Source: an uncultured Lactobacillus sp. (GTDB lineage: Bacteria > Bacillota > Bacilli > Lactobacillales > Lactobacillaceae). Taken from it: a stretch of 64,000 nt of DNA. The position numbers and the translations under genes were made by a program. The DNA is taken from positions 1 through 64,000 of the forward strand of contig CALNAJ010000042.1 of assembly GCA_937874695.1 (NCBI GenBank), given 5' to 3'. Positions 9,038 through 17,478 of this stretch are shown here, piece by piece. Below the pieces are notes generated by a model. It worked only from the letters and a program-made list of their open reading frames with translations, did not search any database and was not told the origin of the DNA. Within the stretch, counting starts at the first letter, position 1. Each line of letters begins with the position of its first letter.

Positions 9038-9889
9038 TTGAATCCAAAAAAACTCAAAAAGCTCAAGAAAAAGATTCGCCATCAACCCTTAACCCAGCGG
9101 AAAACCACCTATATCGCACGGATGACGGACTATTATCATCAATTCAATGATTTTCCTGCCGTTAAGATTCTGATCAGTAATATTCTTCTGGCCGACCGGA
9201 TGCTGGCTGCTGGTGATTTGCCACAACAAGTCCCCCTCCTCCAACTGCCTGATGATGTGCAGGATCAGATTTTTAAGAAGTTGGGCGAAAAGTACCCCGC
9301 TGGCGATGCGACCGGAGACAAGCTCTGGAACGAGCTGACTGCCGCCCTGCCCGATTTGGACCACGACTTGCGGTCCTTCCGCGATTACCTGGAGACGCAC
9401 TACGGGATGTGGGCCTACACGTCTGCCCCGTTTGTGACCGACCTCGCGAAATTCGTGGGTGACCGGGCCGTGCTAGAAGTAATGGCCGGCAATGGCTACA
9501 TTTCTAAAGGTCTCCGCGATGCTCACAAGACGGTCTACGCCACGGATAGTCAAGCGTGGACCAACGAAAATGAAACGGGTCGGCACCCGCTGACGGCCAT
9601 CGAACCGCTGGCCGCCGTTGCCGCCTGGGAAAAGTATCAGGATGAAGTCGGCGTGGTCGTTATGTCCTGGTCTCCCGATGGCTTACCACTGGATTGGGAG
9701 CTGCTACAGGCCATCCGGGCCACGAATAAGGCCGTGGACTTCGTCGTCATTGGCGAACCCCACGGCGCAACCGGCTCCGAGGACTTCTGGAATCACGCTG
9801 AACTCCTGGAAAACAAGGATACCCGCGCGTTGAACCACCACTTCACGCCGATTGACCTGGTCAAGGACCACGTTTACCTCGTGAAATAG
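9038..9889 (+). CDS. Putative SAM-dependent methyltransferase-like protein
   Basis: A 283-residue protein. The N-terminus is strongly basic (KKLKKLKKKIRHQPL), and the middle carries a motif-I-like turn VLEVMAGNGYISKGL followed by an acidic strand VYATDSQ, the pattern of Rossmann-fold methyltransferases. A later VVVMSWSPDGLPLDW could be motif IV. Activity and substrate are not established. I place the start at TTG 9038, with GAAAGGA nine bases ahead; an in-frame ATG at 8990 has no ribosome binding site. Confidence 0.6.
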   Translation: MNPKKLKKLKKKIRHQPLTQRKTTYIARMTDYYHQFNDFPAVKILISNILLADRMLAAGDLPQQVPLLQLPDDVQDQIFKKLGEKYPAGDATGDKLWNELTAALPDLDHDLRSFRDYLETHYGMWAYTSAPFVTDLAKFVGDRAVLEVMAGNGYISKGLRDAHKTVYATDSQAWTNENETGRHPLTAIEPLAAVAAWEKYQDEVGVVVMSWSPDGLPLDWELLQAIRATNKAVDFVVIGEPHGATGSEDFWNHAELLENKDTRALNHHFTPIDLVKDHVYLVK

Positions 9890-9993
9890 CCCGCCAAATA
9901 TTACAAATTAACAAACTAGCCGCTACCGGTTTACCCGATATTAACCTTTTGATATTATATTAGAGGTTAATCGACATAGGGAGGGCACCATTT

Positions 9994-10098
9994 ATGGTAG
10001 CACTGGGGAATATCTTATTTTACGGTCTGGGAACTTTGCTGGCCATCGCATTAGGTTACGCGGTGTTCGCAAGCTATCAGGCCCATCGTGATGAGTAA
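9994..10098 (+). CDS. 34-residue single-pass membrane peptide
   Basis: A small gene with a strong ribosome binding site (ATAGGGAGG) seven bases ahead of the ATG and a strong terminator just after the stop. The peptide begins MVALGNILFYGLGTLLAIAL and is one hydrophobic helix ending in a polar, charged tail (SYQAHRDE). This could be a regulatory small membrane protein or an orphan hydrophobic toxin. No antisense RNA is evident. I do not recognise a family. Confidence 0.6.
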   Translation: MVALGNILFYGLGTLLAIALGYAVFASYQAHRDE

Positions 10099-10103
10099 CT
10101 AAA

Positions 10104-10155
10104 AGCAGGAATTTCAGCTTTCTCTATAATAGAGAAATTTGAAATTCCTGTTTTA
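10104..10155. terminator. Bidirectional terminator
   Basis: GCAGGAATTTC pairs with GAAATTCCTG(C/T) around an inner TTTCTCTATAATAGAGAAA hairpin. T runs occur on both strands, so it serves the small gene at 9994 (plus) and the YdcF-like gene at 10187 (minus). Confidence 0.88.
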
Positions 10156-10186
10156 TTAATGCTTCATGTTTGCTTACAGTACAATT

Positions 10187-11254
10187 TTATTGATATTCCG
10201 CCCAAACCAGAACCAGGCTCAACACGAACATCAGCCCAATGGCGATGGCGTGCCAGCGCTTATTGCCGACGAAAATGGCGATGTATTCCCGAATGATGGC
10301 GTTGGGTAGGAAGAACTTCGCCGTGTGGGCGCCAATACCATTCGCGTTCACACCGGCTTTGCGGGCAATCATCCCCGCGCGGAAGGTGTGGTAGCCATTG
10401 GTCACAAAGGTTATCCGCGGCTGCACAGTGCCTCGGTCAGCGATGATCTTCTTGGAAAAAACCATGTTCTCATAGGTGGTCTTCGACTGATCTTCGGCGA
10501 TCGCCTGCTCAGGTGGTAAACCGTGGTCAATGGCATATTGGCGCATAGCCACCCCCTCGGGCACCGTTTCGTCACCACCCTGACCCCCAGAGAAGATGAT
10601 CACTGGGCCTTGGCCAATCTTACGCAGTTGCTTGCGGTAAAATTTCAAAGCGCGATCGATCCGTTGACCCAGTAATGGGGAAACCTCATCCCCATTTAAC
10701 AGACCCGCCCCTAGGACAATCAGGTAATCCTGCCGGTAACGGGGATGGTTGAACTGATAAATCACCAGCATCGTTAAGTAGTTGTAGAACCAAAAGAGCA
10801 CGTAGAAAATAACCATGCCAGGAAATAGATTAATGAACGTTGCCAGCGGCAATGGCAGGTAAAGCGAGGTCAGCCGCATGACAAACGGGGCCAGCAGAAT
10901 CGCAATACCTAGAAATAGTGTCAGCATATTCGCCAACGTATGACTCTCGCGGCGCCAGACGATCCAAGCATTCCACAGCAAGAGGAAGGCTTGGAGCACG
11001 AACGCCAGCCCAATCAGCAGGATCACCCCGATGAAGGCAATCAGACTAAAGCCGAACAGGAGCTTGTTGCCATACCCCATAATCGAGATGGCCAGCATGA
11101 CCATGGTGCTGTAGAAGAATAGTGAAAACCAGATACCGTTGCTCAGTCGCCGTTTCTCGATAGCATAACTGGTAAAGAAGATGGCGCCAAATAAGAGCGG
11201 CACCAACCAGCCCCAATAAACGACTGGCGGGATACTAAATAATTCATCTTGCAT
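10187..11254 (-). CDS. YdcF-like (DUF218) membrane protein
   Basis: 355 residues. The N-terminal half holds about six membrane helices. The C-terminal half is a DUF218/YdcF domain: YLIVLGAGLLNGDEVSP, RIDRALKFY, IIFSGGQGGDE, VPEGVAMRQYAIDHG, the acidic EDQSKTTYEN and VTNGYHTFRAG. Relatives (SanA, ElyC, YdcF) are linked to envelope homeostasis. I set the start at 11254, where GGAGGA precedes ATG-CAA; an ATG six codons earlier lacks a site. The gene is single. Confidence 0.85.
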   Translation of the reverse strand: MQDELFSIPPVVYWGWLVPLLFGAIFFTSYAIEKRRLSNGIWFSLFFYSTMVMLAISIMGYGNKLLFGFSLIAFIGVILLIGLAFVLQAFLLLWNAWIVWRRESHTLANMLTLFLGIAILLAPFVMRLTSLYLPLPLATFINLFPGMVIFYVLFWFYNYLTMLVIYQFNHPRYRQDYLIVLGAGLLNGDEVSPLLGQRIDRALKFYRKQLRKIGQGPVIIFSGGQGGDETVPEGVAMRQYAIDHGLPPEQAIAEDQSKTTYENMVFSKKIIADRGTVQPRITFVTNGYHTFRAGMIARKAGVNANGIGAHTAKFFLPNAIIREYIAIFVGNKRWHAIAIGLMFVLSLVLVWAEYQ

Positions 11255-11310
11255 GAGACTCCTCCAAAACAATTGATAAGTTTAGGATACCACGTCCGGC
11301 CGGTTGCGCC

Positions 11311-11345
11311 AAAAAGACCCATCTGTATGCTTTGATGGGTCCTTT
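11311..11345 (-). terminator. Terminator of the RelB/DinJ-like gene
   Basis: On the minus strand GGACCCATC pairs with GATGGGTCT, followed by TTTTT. Confidence 0.85.
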
Positions 11346-11417
11346 AGCATTTATTTGCTCATTCTAAATAACGCATTCTAGTCTAACTTAACCCAATCGG
11401 GAGATTCGACCCCGTGC

Positions 11418-11708
11418 CTAATAATCTTGAGTCTCATCTCTAAACCACGTTTCAACTTGTCCGCGATTCTCTAATCTCTGAATGGGAATACCTTTCAAAG
11501 CTTCATGCAGTCGACAATTTCTCCGTTGCTCTGGTGTTTGTTTTAAATCAAAGGGTAGTCCACCCTCCGCCACCACTTTTTTATAAAATACAGTCAGTAC
11601 AGTCGCTTGATTTAGCCCAATATCTTCAAAGATAGACTCGGCTTCATTAGCTAACTCTTCATCAATACTGATTTGAACTTTCTTGGTGACCGACTTTTTC
11701 GTGCCCAT
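11418..11708 (-). CDS. RelB/DinJ-family antitoxin, orphan
   Basis: A 96-residue protein with a ribbon-helix-helix start (VQISIDEELANEAESIFEDIGLNQATVLTVF) and the GGLPFDLKQ patch typical of the RelB/DinJ family. DinJ normally represses and neutralises a YafQ/RelE toxin encoded just downstream. Here a terminator follows within 75 bases and no toxin reading frame is present on either side, so it is a solitary antitoxin: a remnant, a decoy or a plain repressor. GGGGGGAAG lies ahead of the ATG. Confidence 0.85.
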   Translation of the reverse strand: MGTKKSVTKKVQISIDEELANEAESIFEDIGLNQATVLTVFYKKVVAEGGLPFDLKQTPEQRRNCRLHEALKGIPIQRLENRGQVETWFRDETQDY

Positions 11709-11802
11709 GGATTTCTTCCCCCCAGCGGCCTAATATTATCGACAAGGTGTACAACAACACAAAATGATAAGTCACCATTCCGAAAATACAGTATTCAAAT
11801 AC

Positions 11803-12393
11803 CTAAAACAACTTATCACTATCTGCCGGCGTCAGAACACCCATCAGTATCAACTCCGCCAATGTAAAGACCAGAGATATTGGTGGCCAGTAGAAGATAA
11901 GGGCAACCACCCCCGCCCAGATCAGCCAGAACCAGACATTCGCGTGCAGTCGGTAAGCCGGCATTTTTCGGATTTTCTCGGCGATTTCCGGATGGTCCTT
12001 CCGGTTAGTTCGCATAACGGTATAGGACAATGCCGCGTACGCCAAGGCCCACAGCGTGAAAATAAAGAAGTAGAATAATTCCGGTTGGACATCATCAATA
12101 AACCGCCCAGCCCAAGCCGTCGAGACCGGCAACATACTCATGGTCAGAATCCAGAGATTATTGACCCAATAGATTTTCTTCGTCACCCGCTTGGTCAGAC
12201 TAAACATGTAGTGATGGTTGTACCAAGCCACGCCGATAAATAGAAAACTAATCAGATACGCCACGAGATAGCTCCAGTTCGCCATTAGCGCCGTAAACGT
12301 CGGTTCCTCCGGCGTCTTAAATTCCAAAATCATGATGGTCAGTGCAATCGCGATCACAGCATCCGTGAAAGCCTCCACGCGTCCTTTGTTCAT
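11803..12393 (-). CDS. TMEM175-family (DUF1211) potassium channel-like protein
   Basis: A 196-residue membrane protein with about six helices. The first helix carries RVEAFTDAVIAIALTIMIL, the family signature (F-S/T-D-A-V-x-A-I). Bacterial TMEM175 members form potassium-permeable tetramers. A WYNHHYMF block in the third helix is also typical. GAGGGGG precedes the ATG. It is monocistronic, with no evident regulator nearby. Confidence 0.88.
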   Translation of the reverse strand: MNKGRVEAFTDAVIAIALTIMILEFKTPEEPTFTALMANWSYLVAYLISFLFIGVAWYNHHYMFSLTKRVTKKIYWVNNLWILTMSMLPVSTAWAGRFIDDVQPELFYFFIFTLWALAYAALSYTVMRTNRKDHPEIAEKIRKMPAYRLHANVWFWLIWAGVVALIFYWPPISLVFTLAELILMGVLTPADSDKLF

Positions 12394-12710
12394 CCAAAAT
12401 CCCCCTCAAAACATTATGATAGTTTTAGAATAGCATAACTGTTTATAGGCGGGATAGATAAAGCCTCACATGGTGTTAGACGACTATTAGTGGGATCCCT
12501 AGCTTGAAGAAATTCTTTTGAAAATTTGAAAGCCGATAGCCCCGGTCGCGCGCCGTCCTTTTATAAATTCCCTTATTTTAGGGGGCTGGCCAAACTTCTA
12601 GCAGTCCCGTATACTACGCAAACCATCTGAATTTGGCGCCAGGACTTGTGGCTTGAATTCACTTGCTCCGGCCGTTACTCTCACCCATGATAGGCTTCAA
12701 TTTAACCACG
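12394..12710. other. Intergenic stretch without a gene
   Basis: About 320 bases between the TMEM175 gene start and the oleate hydratase terminator. A TAGAATAGC box around 12429 may belong to the TMEM175 promoter. Otherwise I see no conserved repeat, reading frame or strong hairpin. Confidence 0.5.
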
Positions 12711-12741
12711 CAAAAAAGGCCACCATGACGGCAGCCTTTTC
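12711..12741 (-). terminator. Terminator of the oleate hydratase gene
   Basis: AAAAGGCTGCC and GGCCTTTTTT arms on the minus strand with a T run. The hairpin also has T on the plus strand. Confidence 0.75.
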
Positions 12742-12779
12742 GCGAACATCACACAGGATCTACGGGGGTAAAGGGTCGC

Positions 12780-14579
12780 TTATTTGCTGTGTGGTGCCTT
12801 AGGATGGAGCACCGCGGCCTTTTGGGGGATTGTTTGGTCACGGCCAAGATACATCTGGTAGTACGGTGGTACGGCGTTGACGACCTTCAGGAGTTTCTCC
12901 GTCAGAGCGGGCAACTCTGCGGGGTCAACCTGTGGCAAGTCCGCGACCGTCACATCGCCATGGATACCTTGGAATCGCTTGAGCCGTTCCAAGAGGTACC
13001 GGATGTCGTAACGCGAGGGGTTGACTTCCAGTGGCTTCTTGTCAAAGTTCAGCAGTTGGTAAACGGCTTCTAACCCGGTCCGTACGGAAGTTTCTACCGT
13101 GAAGACCACGTCATCGTCAATTTCCACAAACTGCCCTAACAGGCCCAAGTTGGTGCATCCAGCTGGCACGCCCAGCGGACGATCGCCCGCCTTACGTGGC
13201 ATGAACTGGCTGGTACAGTATGGCATCATCGCCGTCGACATGTAGGTGTGGGCGAGAACTTCTTCCTTGATGTCGAGCATTCCCAGATGGTAGAGCAGTT
13301 CCGTCAGGATTTCATCCCCGGTACAGTCCCACATCCGTTTCTTGATGTAGTTCCCTTCGTTTTCACCATACAGGCCGTAGCCCCAGCCAACTTCTTCATC
13401 GTCAGCTTGATAAGGGAAGAATGGCTTGTGGTGAATTTCAAACGACAGGTCCCAGTTGGAATCCTTGAACGTCATCAGGCCACCCGTACCAGCCGGACTG
13501 CCAGACATCTCTTCGATCCGTTTGAAGAATTCGGGGTAATCCTTAACCGTTGGGAAGAATGAGATCCACTTGGTCTTGTCGATCTGGCCCAAGAACTTCT
13601 CAGGATGGCCAAACTTCGCATCCTTCTTTGCTAAGTTCTGCCAAATCGTGAAAGTTCCCATATCCTCAGTATCGCGGTTCGTCGGTGCCACGGTGTGGTT
13701 GTCACCAAAAGTACTGTTTTCACTGATGGAACCGGTCGTGACGAAGACCAAGTCCTGCCGGTTCACATGAACGTTGGCAGCGTTGCCGTCACGGGTTGCG
13801 ATAATTTCATTGACCGTGTTGTTGGCGTCGGAGAAGCCCAAGTCGGTCACGTTAAAGTTATTTTCAAAGTGGACACCCTGGTCAATCAACCAGCGTTCGA
13901 TTGGCAGGATGATGGCATCGTATTCGTTGTACTTCGTGTGCACGAAGCCTTCCAAGTATTCGTGCCGGGAAATGAAGGTGAACCGTTGCCAGTAACGCCG
14001 ACATTCAATCGCACTGTGGTAGTGCTTGAAGGCCAATTGGCTATGGAAGCAAGTCCAGAAGTTGGTACGGAAGAAGCCGGGATCGAAGAATTCGTCCAAC
14101 CGTTTGTCGGCCAACTCCTCTTCCGTCGAGTTCACGATCAGTTGCATGGTTGCCGCGTATTCCGGCTTTAATTTGTAATCGTGGTAGTGACTGTCGATTT
14201 CACCTTGGTTGATGATGACCCGCGCTTCACTGTGAATGGGTTCATCACGGTTAAAGTCGACTACGTCATCCAACACCGTCCGCCCGGGATTCTCCAGTGA
14301 TGGAATCTTACTGCAGAGGTACCACAGACATTCCATGTAAGGTTCCAGTTCACGTTCGGCCCGACACAGGTAACCTTGGCTATCCTTGGTTCCGTCCATC
14401 GAGCCCCCCATAACGGGCTTCTTCTCGAAAATCGTAATGTTACGCGCTGGCATCTGTGCGTCGTCAATCAGAAATACCGCAGTTGCCAGTCCAGCAATCC
14501 CACCACCAACAATATTTGCACGTCGATCGTCAATCCCAGCCGGTTTCAGCGGCCGATACATCGTTTGATAGATATTCAT
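12780..14579 (-). CDS. ohyA: Oleate hydratase (myosin-cross-reactive antigen family)
   Basis: A 599-residue FAD enzyme that adds water to the cis-9 double bond of oleate or linoleate to give 10-hydroxy fatty acids, a detoxification step at the membrane. It shows the FAD motif IVGGGIAGLATA at the N-terminus, the MGGSMDG and CRAERELEPYMECLW blocks and the RPLGVPAGC loop near the C-terminus. The start at 14579 has AGAAGGTC ahead; an upstream ATG at 14672 would add 31 residues overlapping probable operator DNA. A TetR gene lies immediately upstream on the same strand, suggesting fatty-acid-responsive control. Confidence 0.94.
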   Translation of the reverse strand: MNIYQTMYRPLKPAGIDDRRANIVGGGIAGLATAVFLIDDAQMPARNITIFEKKPVMGGSMDGTKDSQGYLCRAERELEPYMECLWYLCSKIPSLENPGRTVLDDVVDFNRDEPIHSEARVIINQGEIDSHYHDYKLKPEYAATMQLIVNSTEEELADKRLDEFFDPGFFRTNFWTCFHSQLAFKHYHSAIECRRYWQRFTFISRHEYLEGFVHTKYNEYDAIILPIERWLIDQGVHFENNFNVTDLGFSDANNTVNEIIATRDGNAANVHVNRQDLVFVTTGSISENSTFGDNHTVAPTNRDTEDMGTFTIWQNLAKKDAKFGHPEKFLGQIDKTKWISFFPTVKDYPEFFKRIEEMSGSPAGTGGLMTFKDSNWDLSFEIHHKPFFPYQADDEEVGWGYGLYGENEGNYIKKRMWDCTGDEILTELLYHLGMLDIKEEVLAHTYMSTAMMPYCTSQFMPRKAGDRPLGVPAGCTNLGLLGQFVEIDDDVVFTVETSVRTGLEAVYQLLNFDKKPLEVNPSRYDIRYLLERLKRFQGIHGDVTVADLPQVDPAELPALTEKLLKVVNAVPPYYQMYLGRDQTIPQKAAVLHPKAPHSK

Positions 14580-14648
14580 GAAGATGACCTTCTTCGTTTT
14601 GGATTTCTTGCTTGTCTCAACGATAAGGCCAGAAGAAAGCGGAAACAA

Positions 14649-14682
14649 TTGACAGAAAAAGCGGGTTGTCAAGATTTTGACA
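14649..14682 (-). promoter_or_regulatory. Candidate TetR operator upstream of oleate hydratase
   Basis: Three half-sites in a row: TTGACA (14649-14654), TGTCAA (14667-14672) and TTGACA (14677-14682). The last two form the perfect inverted repeat TGTCAA-N4-TTGACA. They overlap possible -35 sequences for ohyA, and the TetR gene is adjacent. Confidence 0.5.
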
Positions 14683-14772
14683 GCTCGCTGGAAATGTAAA
14701 AATTCATTTTAGTTTGTTCTTCACCAACAGGTCAATTGGCGACCACGTGGTTCCAGAGATTGCGTCCGACGC

Positions 14773-15327
14773 CTACTCCGCGTATTTATGTAATGCCTTT
14801 TTAAAGTCTCCCTGAATCAGCACGCCGGTCTGTTCGACGATGTCACTGGGATCCTCTTTGAGTCCGTCCTTGACCCACTCAAAAATCAACGCAATAAAGG
14901 CCAGACTGTAGAAATGTGCAATAAAGTCCTTGTGCTTCTGCGCCACTTGCATGCCCACTGCTTGGCGCTCAACGACGGCTATGATGTACTGATAAAGCAC
15001 GGTGTAGATGTACTTCTCCAGCAGATCCCGGTACGCCGACTGGTAGGTATTCTCCACCAGATAACGATTGGCCTTGATGGTCACCATCACATTGTAGAAG
15101 CCGTGTTGCCAATTGTCATAATCCGCGACGTTCTTGAGTGACTCCGCCGTAGCCTCCTTGGCCGTCCACTCAACTAGCTCGTAGATGTCACTGAAATGAT
15201 TATAAAAGGTCTGCCGTGTCAGGTCACAGGCATCAACGATCGATTTGATCGTAATCTTGTCGACCGGCGTCCGCTGTAACTGGGTCACGAGCGCCGCCGA
15301 AAGCTGTTGCTTGGTATTCTTTCCCAT
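14773..15327 (-). CDS. TetR-family transcriptional regulator
   Basis: 184 residues with the N-terminal TetR helix-turn-helix (KITIKSIVDACDLTRQTFYNHFSDIYELVEW, residues 24-54) and a helical ligand domain of the DhaS-like C-terminal type. It lies just upstream of ohyA on the same strand with operator-like repeats in the gap, so control of oleate hydratase is likely, with fatty acids as plausible ligands (inference). GAGGGG precedes the ATG. Confidence 0.88.
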   Translation of the reverse strand: MGKNTKQQLSAALVTQLQRTPVDKITIKSIVDACDLTRQTFYNHFSDIYELVEWTAKEATAESLKNVADYDNWQHGFYNVMVTIKANRYLVENTYQSAYRDLLEKYIYTVLYQYIIAVVERQAVGMQVAQKHKDFIAHFYSLAFIALIFEWVKDGLKEDPSDIVEQTGVLIQGDFKKALHKYAE

Positions 15328-15459
15328 AGGTCATCGCCCCTCACATGGCTAGTATATAATGATTGGCCGGTGGGAACAATGGCTGCGTTGTCGACAGGTT
15401 TTCCATACGCAATTACGGAAAAGCAAAAAGCTACCATTGCTGGCAGCCTCCGGGGAAAT

Positions 15460-15888
15460 CTATTTGATTGCCGTGACGTATTTACTGTTCGCGGTAATGT
15501 AGCCACCAACTACCTTGTAACGCTTGGTGCCAGAAGCCGTGTGGGCGTAGTCCCAGCCCTTAACTGTGAAAACCGTCCCCTGCTGGTAAGCCTGCACGAC
15601 CTTCGTCAGGTTAACGTCCTCGTAGCGGCGAATCATGGTCTTAGCCCGAACGTATTTGATCGTCTTGGGTTTCGAATTAAGTTGCTGATCATCACTATTG
15701 GTTTGATCCAATGCGGAGTCATGCGTCATCTCGATGGGCTTAACGTATTTCGCCGCATCCGCCCTAACCGACGTACTCGGTGACAGTATGTTCTTCTGAT
15801 GACTACTCATCGACCAAACAAAGTTCCAAGCCATGCCGACACTAATGACAATCGCTAAAGCCAAGATACCCTTATACCATTTCTTCAT
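15460..15888 (-). CDS. Small exported protein with a DUF5776-like domain
   Basis: 142 residues: a short basic start, one membrane or signal helix (GILALAIVISVGMAWNFVW) and a surface domain. The C-terminal half (IKYVRAKTMIRRYEDVN, then VVGGYITANSKYVTAIK) resembles the SH3-like DUF5776 modules on cell-wall proteins of lactobacilli. No Ala-X-Ala cleavage site is obvious, so it may stay anchored. AAGGGGG precedes the ATG. Role unknown. Confidence 0.65.
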   Translation of the reverse strand: MKKWYKGILALAIVISVGMAWNFVWSMSSHQKNILSPSTSVRADAAKYVKPIEMTHDSALDQTNSDDQQLNSKPKTIKYVRAKTMIRRYEDVNLTKVVQAYQQGTVFTVKGWDYAHTASGTKRYKVVGGYITANSKYVTAIK

Positions 15889-16190
15889 AAATTATTTTCC
15901 CCTTTTGTTTATCGCCTTCGTTTATTAGTTTTTCTATATAAAAACTATAACATTAAGTAGATGGTAGATGATACCACACATTTGCTGTTGTGGTTAATAA
16001 TATTAATATACATGGCTATTAAATTTGCTGCTATTATAGAAGAAACGTTACCTTGCCTAAGACTGATTATTTTTAAATATTTAGTCCACACCGTAAAATT
16101 AACCGCTTACAATTCAAAAAAACAAGTTTACACAGTTCTAGTTCTTCCATTCCCGATTACCTCATTTGAACGAACTGTTCTCATGAACGC
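15889..16190. other. AT-rich intergenic stretch
   Basis: About 300 bases ahead of the exported-protein gene and downstream of the candidate RNA at 16191-16401. It is rich in TA and AAT runs and likely holds the promoter of the 15460-15888 gene. The plus-strand frame 15961-16329 runs antisense through the candidate RNA and lacks a ribosome binding site, so it is not called. Confidence 0.5.
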
Positions 16191-16401
16191 AAAAAAAACG
16201 CCCGACCGGCCCAAAGGCCAATCAGACGTTTTTCACACAGCATTCGCCGAAACGAATGGATTTATCTCGGAATCCACATTCCCTCAAAATCAAGCACGTC
16301 ACAATACGGTGACATATGTGCCCTGCTGACAAATTCACCTAGCCGCTTGCGCGGACGCCCCTTGCAAGCAAGGAACGCGTGATTTCTCGACTCATCGCAT
16401 A
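16191..16401 (-). ncRNA. Candidate structured non-coding RNA (about 210 nt)
   Basis: A self-contained unit on the minus strand. TTGCGT (16431-16436) and an extended -10 TGg-TAGTAT (16408-16413) with a 17-base spacer predict a start near 16401. The end is a 13-bp G-U-containing hairpin (CGTCTGATTGGCC with GGCCGGTCGGGCG) and eight T. Between them are hairpins CCTTG-CAAGG, CCGC-gcaa-GCGG, GTCAC-GTGAC, GGAAT-ATTCC and CATTCG-CGAATG. No reading frame with a ribosome binding site. Size and build would suit 6S RNA or a trans-acting sRNA, but I recognise no signature. I found no T-box or tmRNA motifs. Confidence 0.6.
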
Positions 16402-16438
16402 GAAACAATACTACCACAGCTATTGTCCCAACGCAAGG

Positions 16439-16921
16439 CTATTTCTTCTTTACATCGGTTTCTTCTTTATTGGTCACTGCGGCTTGAAGCTTTTCAATCT
16501 GCAGACCTAACCAGTCATGCAGACTTTGATCGGCCGTAGCAGCCTGATCCACGTAGGTCGTGGCTGGTGCCAACGCATCGATCCGCAGGCCAGAGACGTT
16601 GATGTCTGGCGTCTCGATCACGGCATAGACGTTGAGCTCTCGTTCCTCGTCCGTTTCCATGATCTTACCGATGGTCTTGGTATCCTGCAATGGCAAATTA
16701 ATCACGCTCAGTTCTAACCGCACGGAAACTTCCGTATCGGTCACGTTCAACTCAGCTTGTGCTAACTTGTCCGCACTGATCTGTTGCCGGATGAAATCCG
16801 CCAATGGGGCCATTACGCCGTCTGGGTCTGCAAAAAACTTTGCTTGCGTGGTCTCCGCTGTGAAATGTTCCAGTTTATCATCCGCTACCGCGTCAATAAA
16901 CGTCTGTACTTCTCGCTTCAT
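16439..16921 (-). CDS. Hypothetical acidic protein
   Basis: 160 residues, acidic, apparently soluble and rich in Ala and Thr, with a Lys-rich end. I recognise no family. Its ATG overlaps the stop of the upstream membrane-protein gene (ATGA at 16918-16921), so the two are translationally coupled and probably work together. GAGGTGGG just upstream serves as its ribosome binding site. Confidence 0.75.
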   Translation of the reverse strand: MKREVQTFIDAVADDKLEHFTAETTQAKFFADPDGVMAPLADFIRQQISADKLAQAELNVTDTEVSVRLELSVINLPLQDTKTIGKIMETDEERELNVYAVIETPDINVSGLRIDALAPATTYVDQAATADQSLHDWLGLQIEKLQAAVTNKEETDVKKK

Positions 16922-17343
16922 TTACCCACCTCGTTTTGATGCTGAAATCTTTCTCGGTCGCGTTTATCCCGCTCGCGCTTCCGTAACCGTAGCGCCAGAA
17001 CCAGCCAGTAGGCGTTGATCACCATTACGGCGATACTCCCTGCCGACATCAGCACCCGAATCATGAATGTCGCCTTGTCGTAGCTCCACATCGTGATCAG
17101 CACGCTAATCAAAGACAGCGTGTAGAGCGCGATGACCAGCCCCATCAGGTAAAACGACGGCTTCCAATCCAATGCTGCTAACACAATGGTCACCGCATAC
17201 AGGGCAATTGCCAAAAAGGTGGACCGCCAAAATTCGCTCATGGACGTGGCCAAACCGGCAAACGTCCGGGACATCAGAAAATTAATCACTAGGAAACCAA
17301 ACATCGAGATGATGGCCCAGGAAATCACGTTACGATCTTTCAT
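16918..17343 (-). CDS. Hypothetical four-helix membrane protein
   Basis: 141 residues with four hydrophobic segments and a basic tail (RLRKRERDKRDRERF). It is the first gene of a two-gene unit with the coupled acidic protein downstream. No family recognised. A GAGGAG lies about 12 bases before the ATG. The basic tail and the partner's acidity could support a physical interaction, but that is speculation. Confidence 0.72.
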   Translation of the reverse strand: MKDRNVISWAIISMFGFLVINFLMSRTFAGLATSMSEFWRSTFLAIALYAVTIVLAALDWKPSFYLMGLVIALYTLSLISVLITMWSYDKATFMIRVLMSAGSIAVMVINAYWLVLALRLRKRERDKRDRERFQHQNEVGK

Positions 17344-17376
17344 TTAGAATTAAACTCCTCAATAAGTGCTAAGTAA

Positions 17377-17407
17377 TAAAAAACGTGGCCACAATCGACC
17401 ACGTTTT
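17377..17407 (-). terminator. Terminator of the lipoate ligase gene
   Basis: Minus-strand AACGTGG...CCACGTT hairpin followed by TTTTTATT. Confidence 0.85.
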
Positions 17408-17478
17408 CGTCAATTTCATTTTCTATTCTAACGTATCTAGCCTATAAAATCAGCAAATCCGCCAATCTTAGACGATAA

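Noticed and set aside
11394..11420. tRNA T-arm-like sequence (GGGGTCGAATCTCCC, minus)
   Set aside because: No D arm, anticodon arm or acceptor stem can be built around it. Coincidence or a very old remnant.
15961..16329. 122-codon plus-strand frame
   Set aside because: Runs antisense through the candidate RNA and its terminator, with no ribosome binding site or family resemblance.
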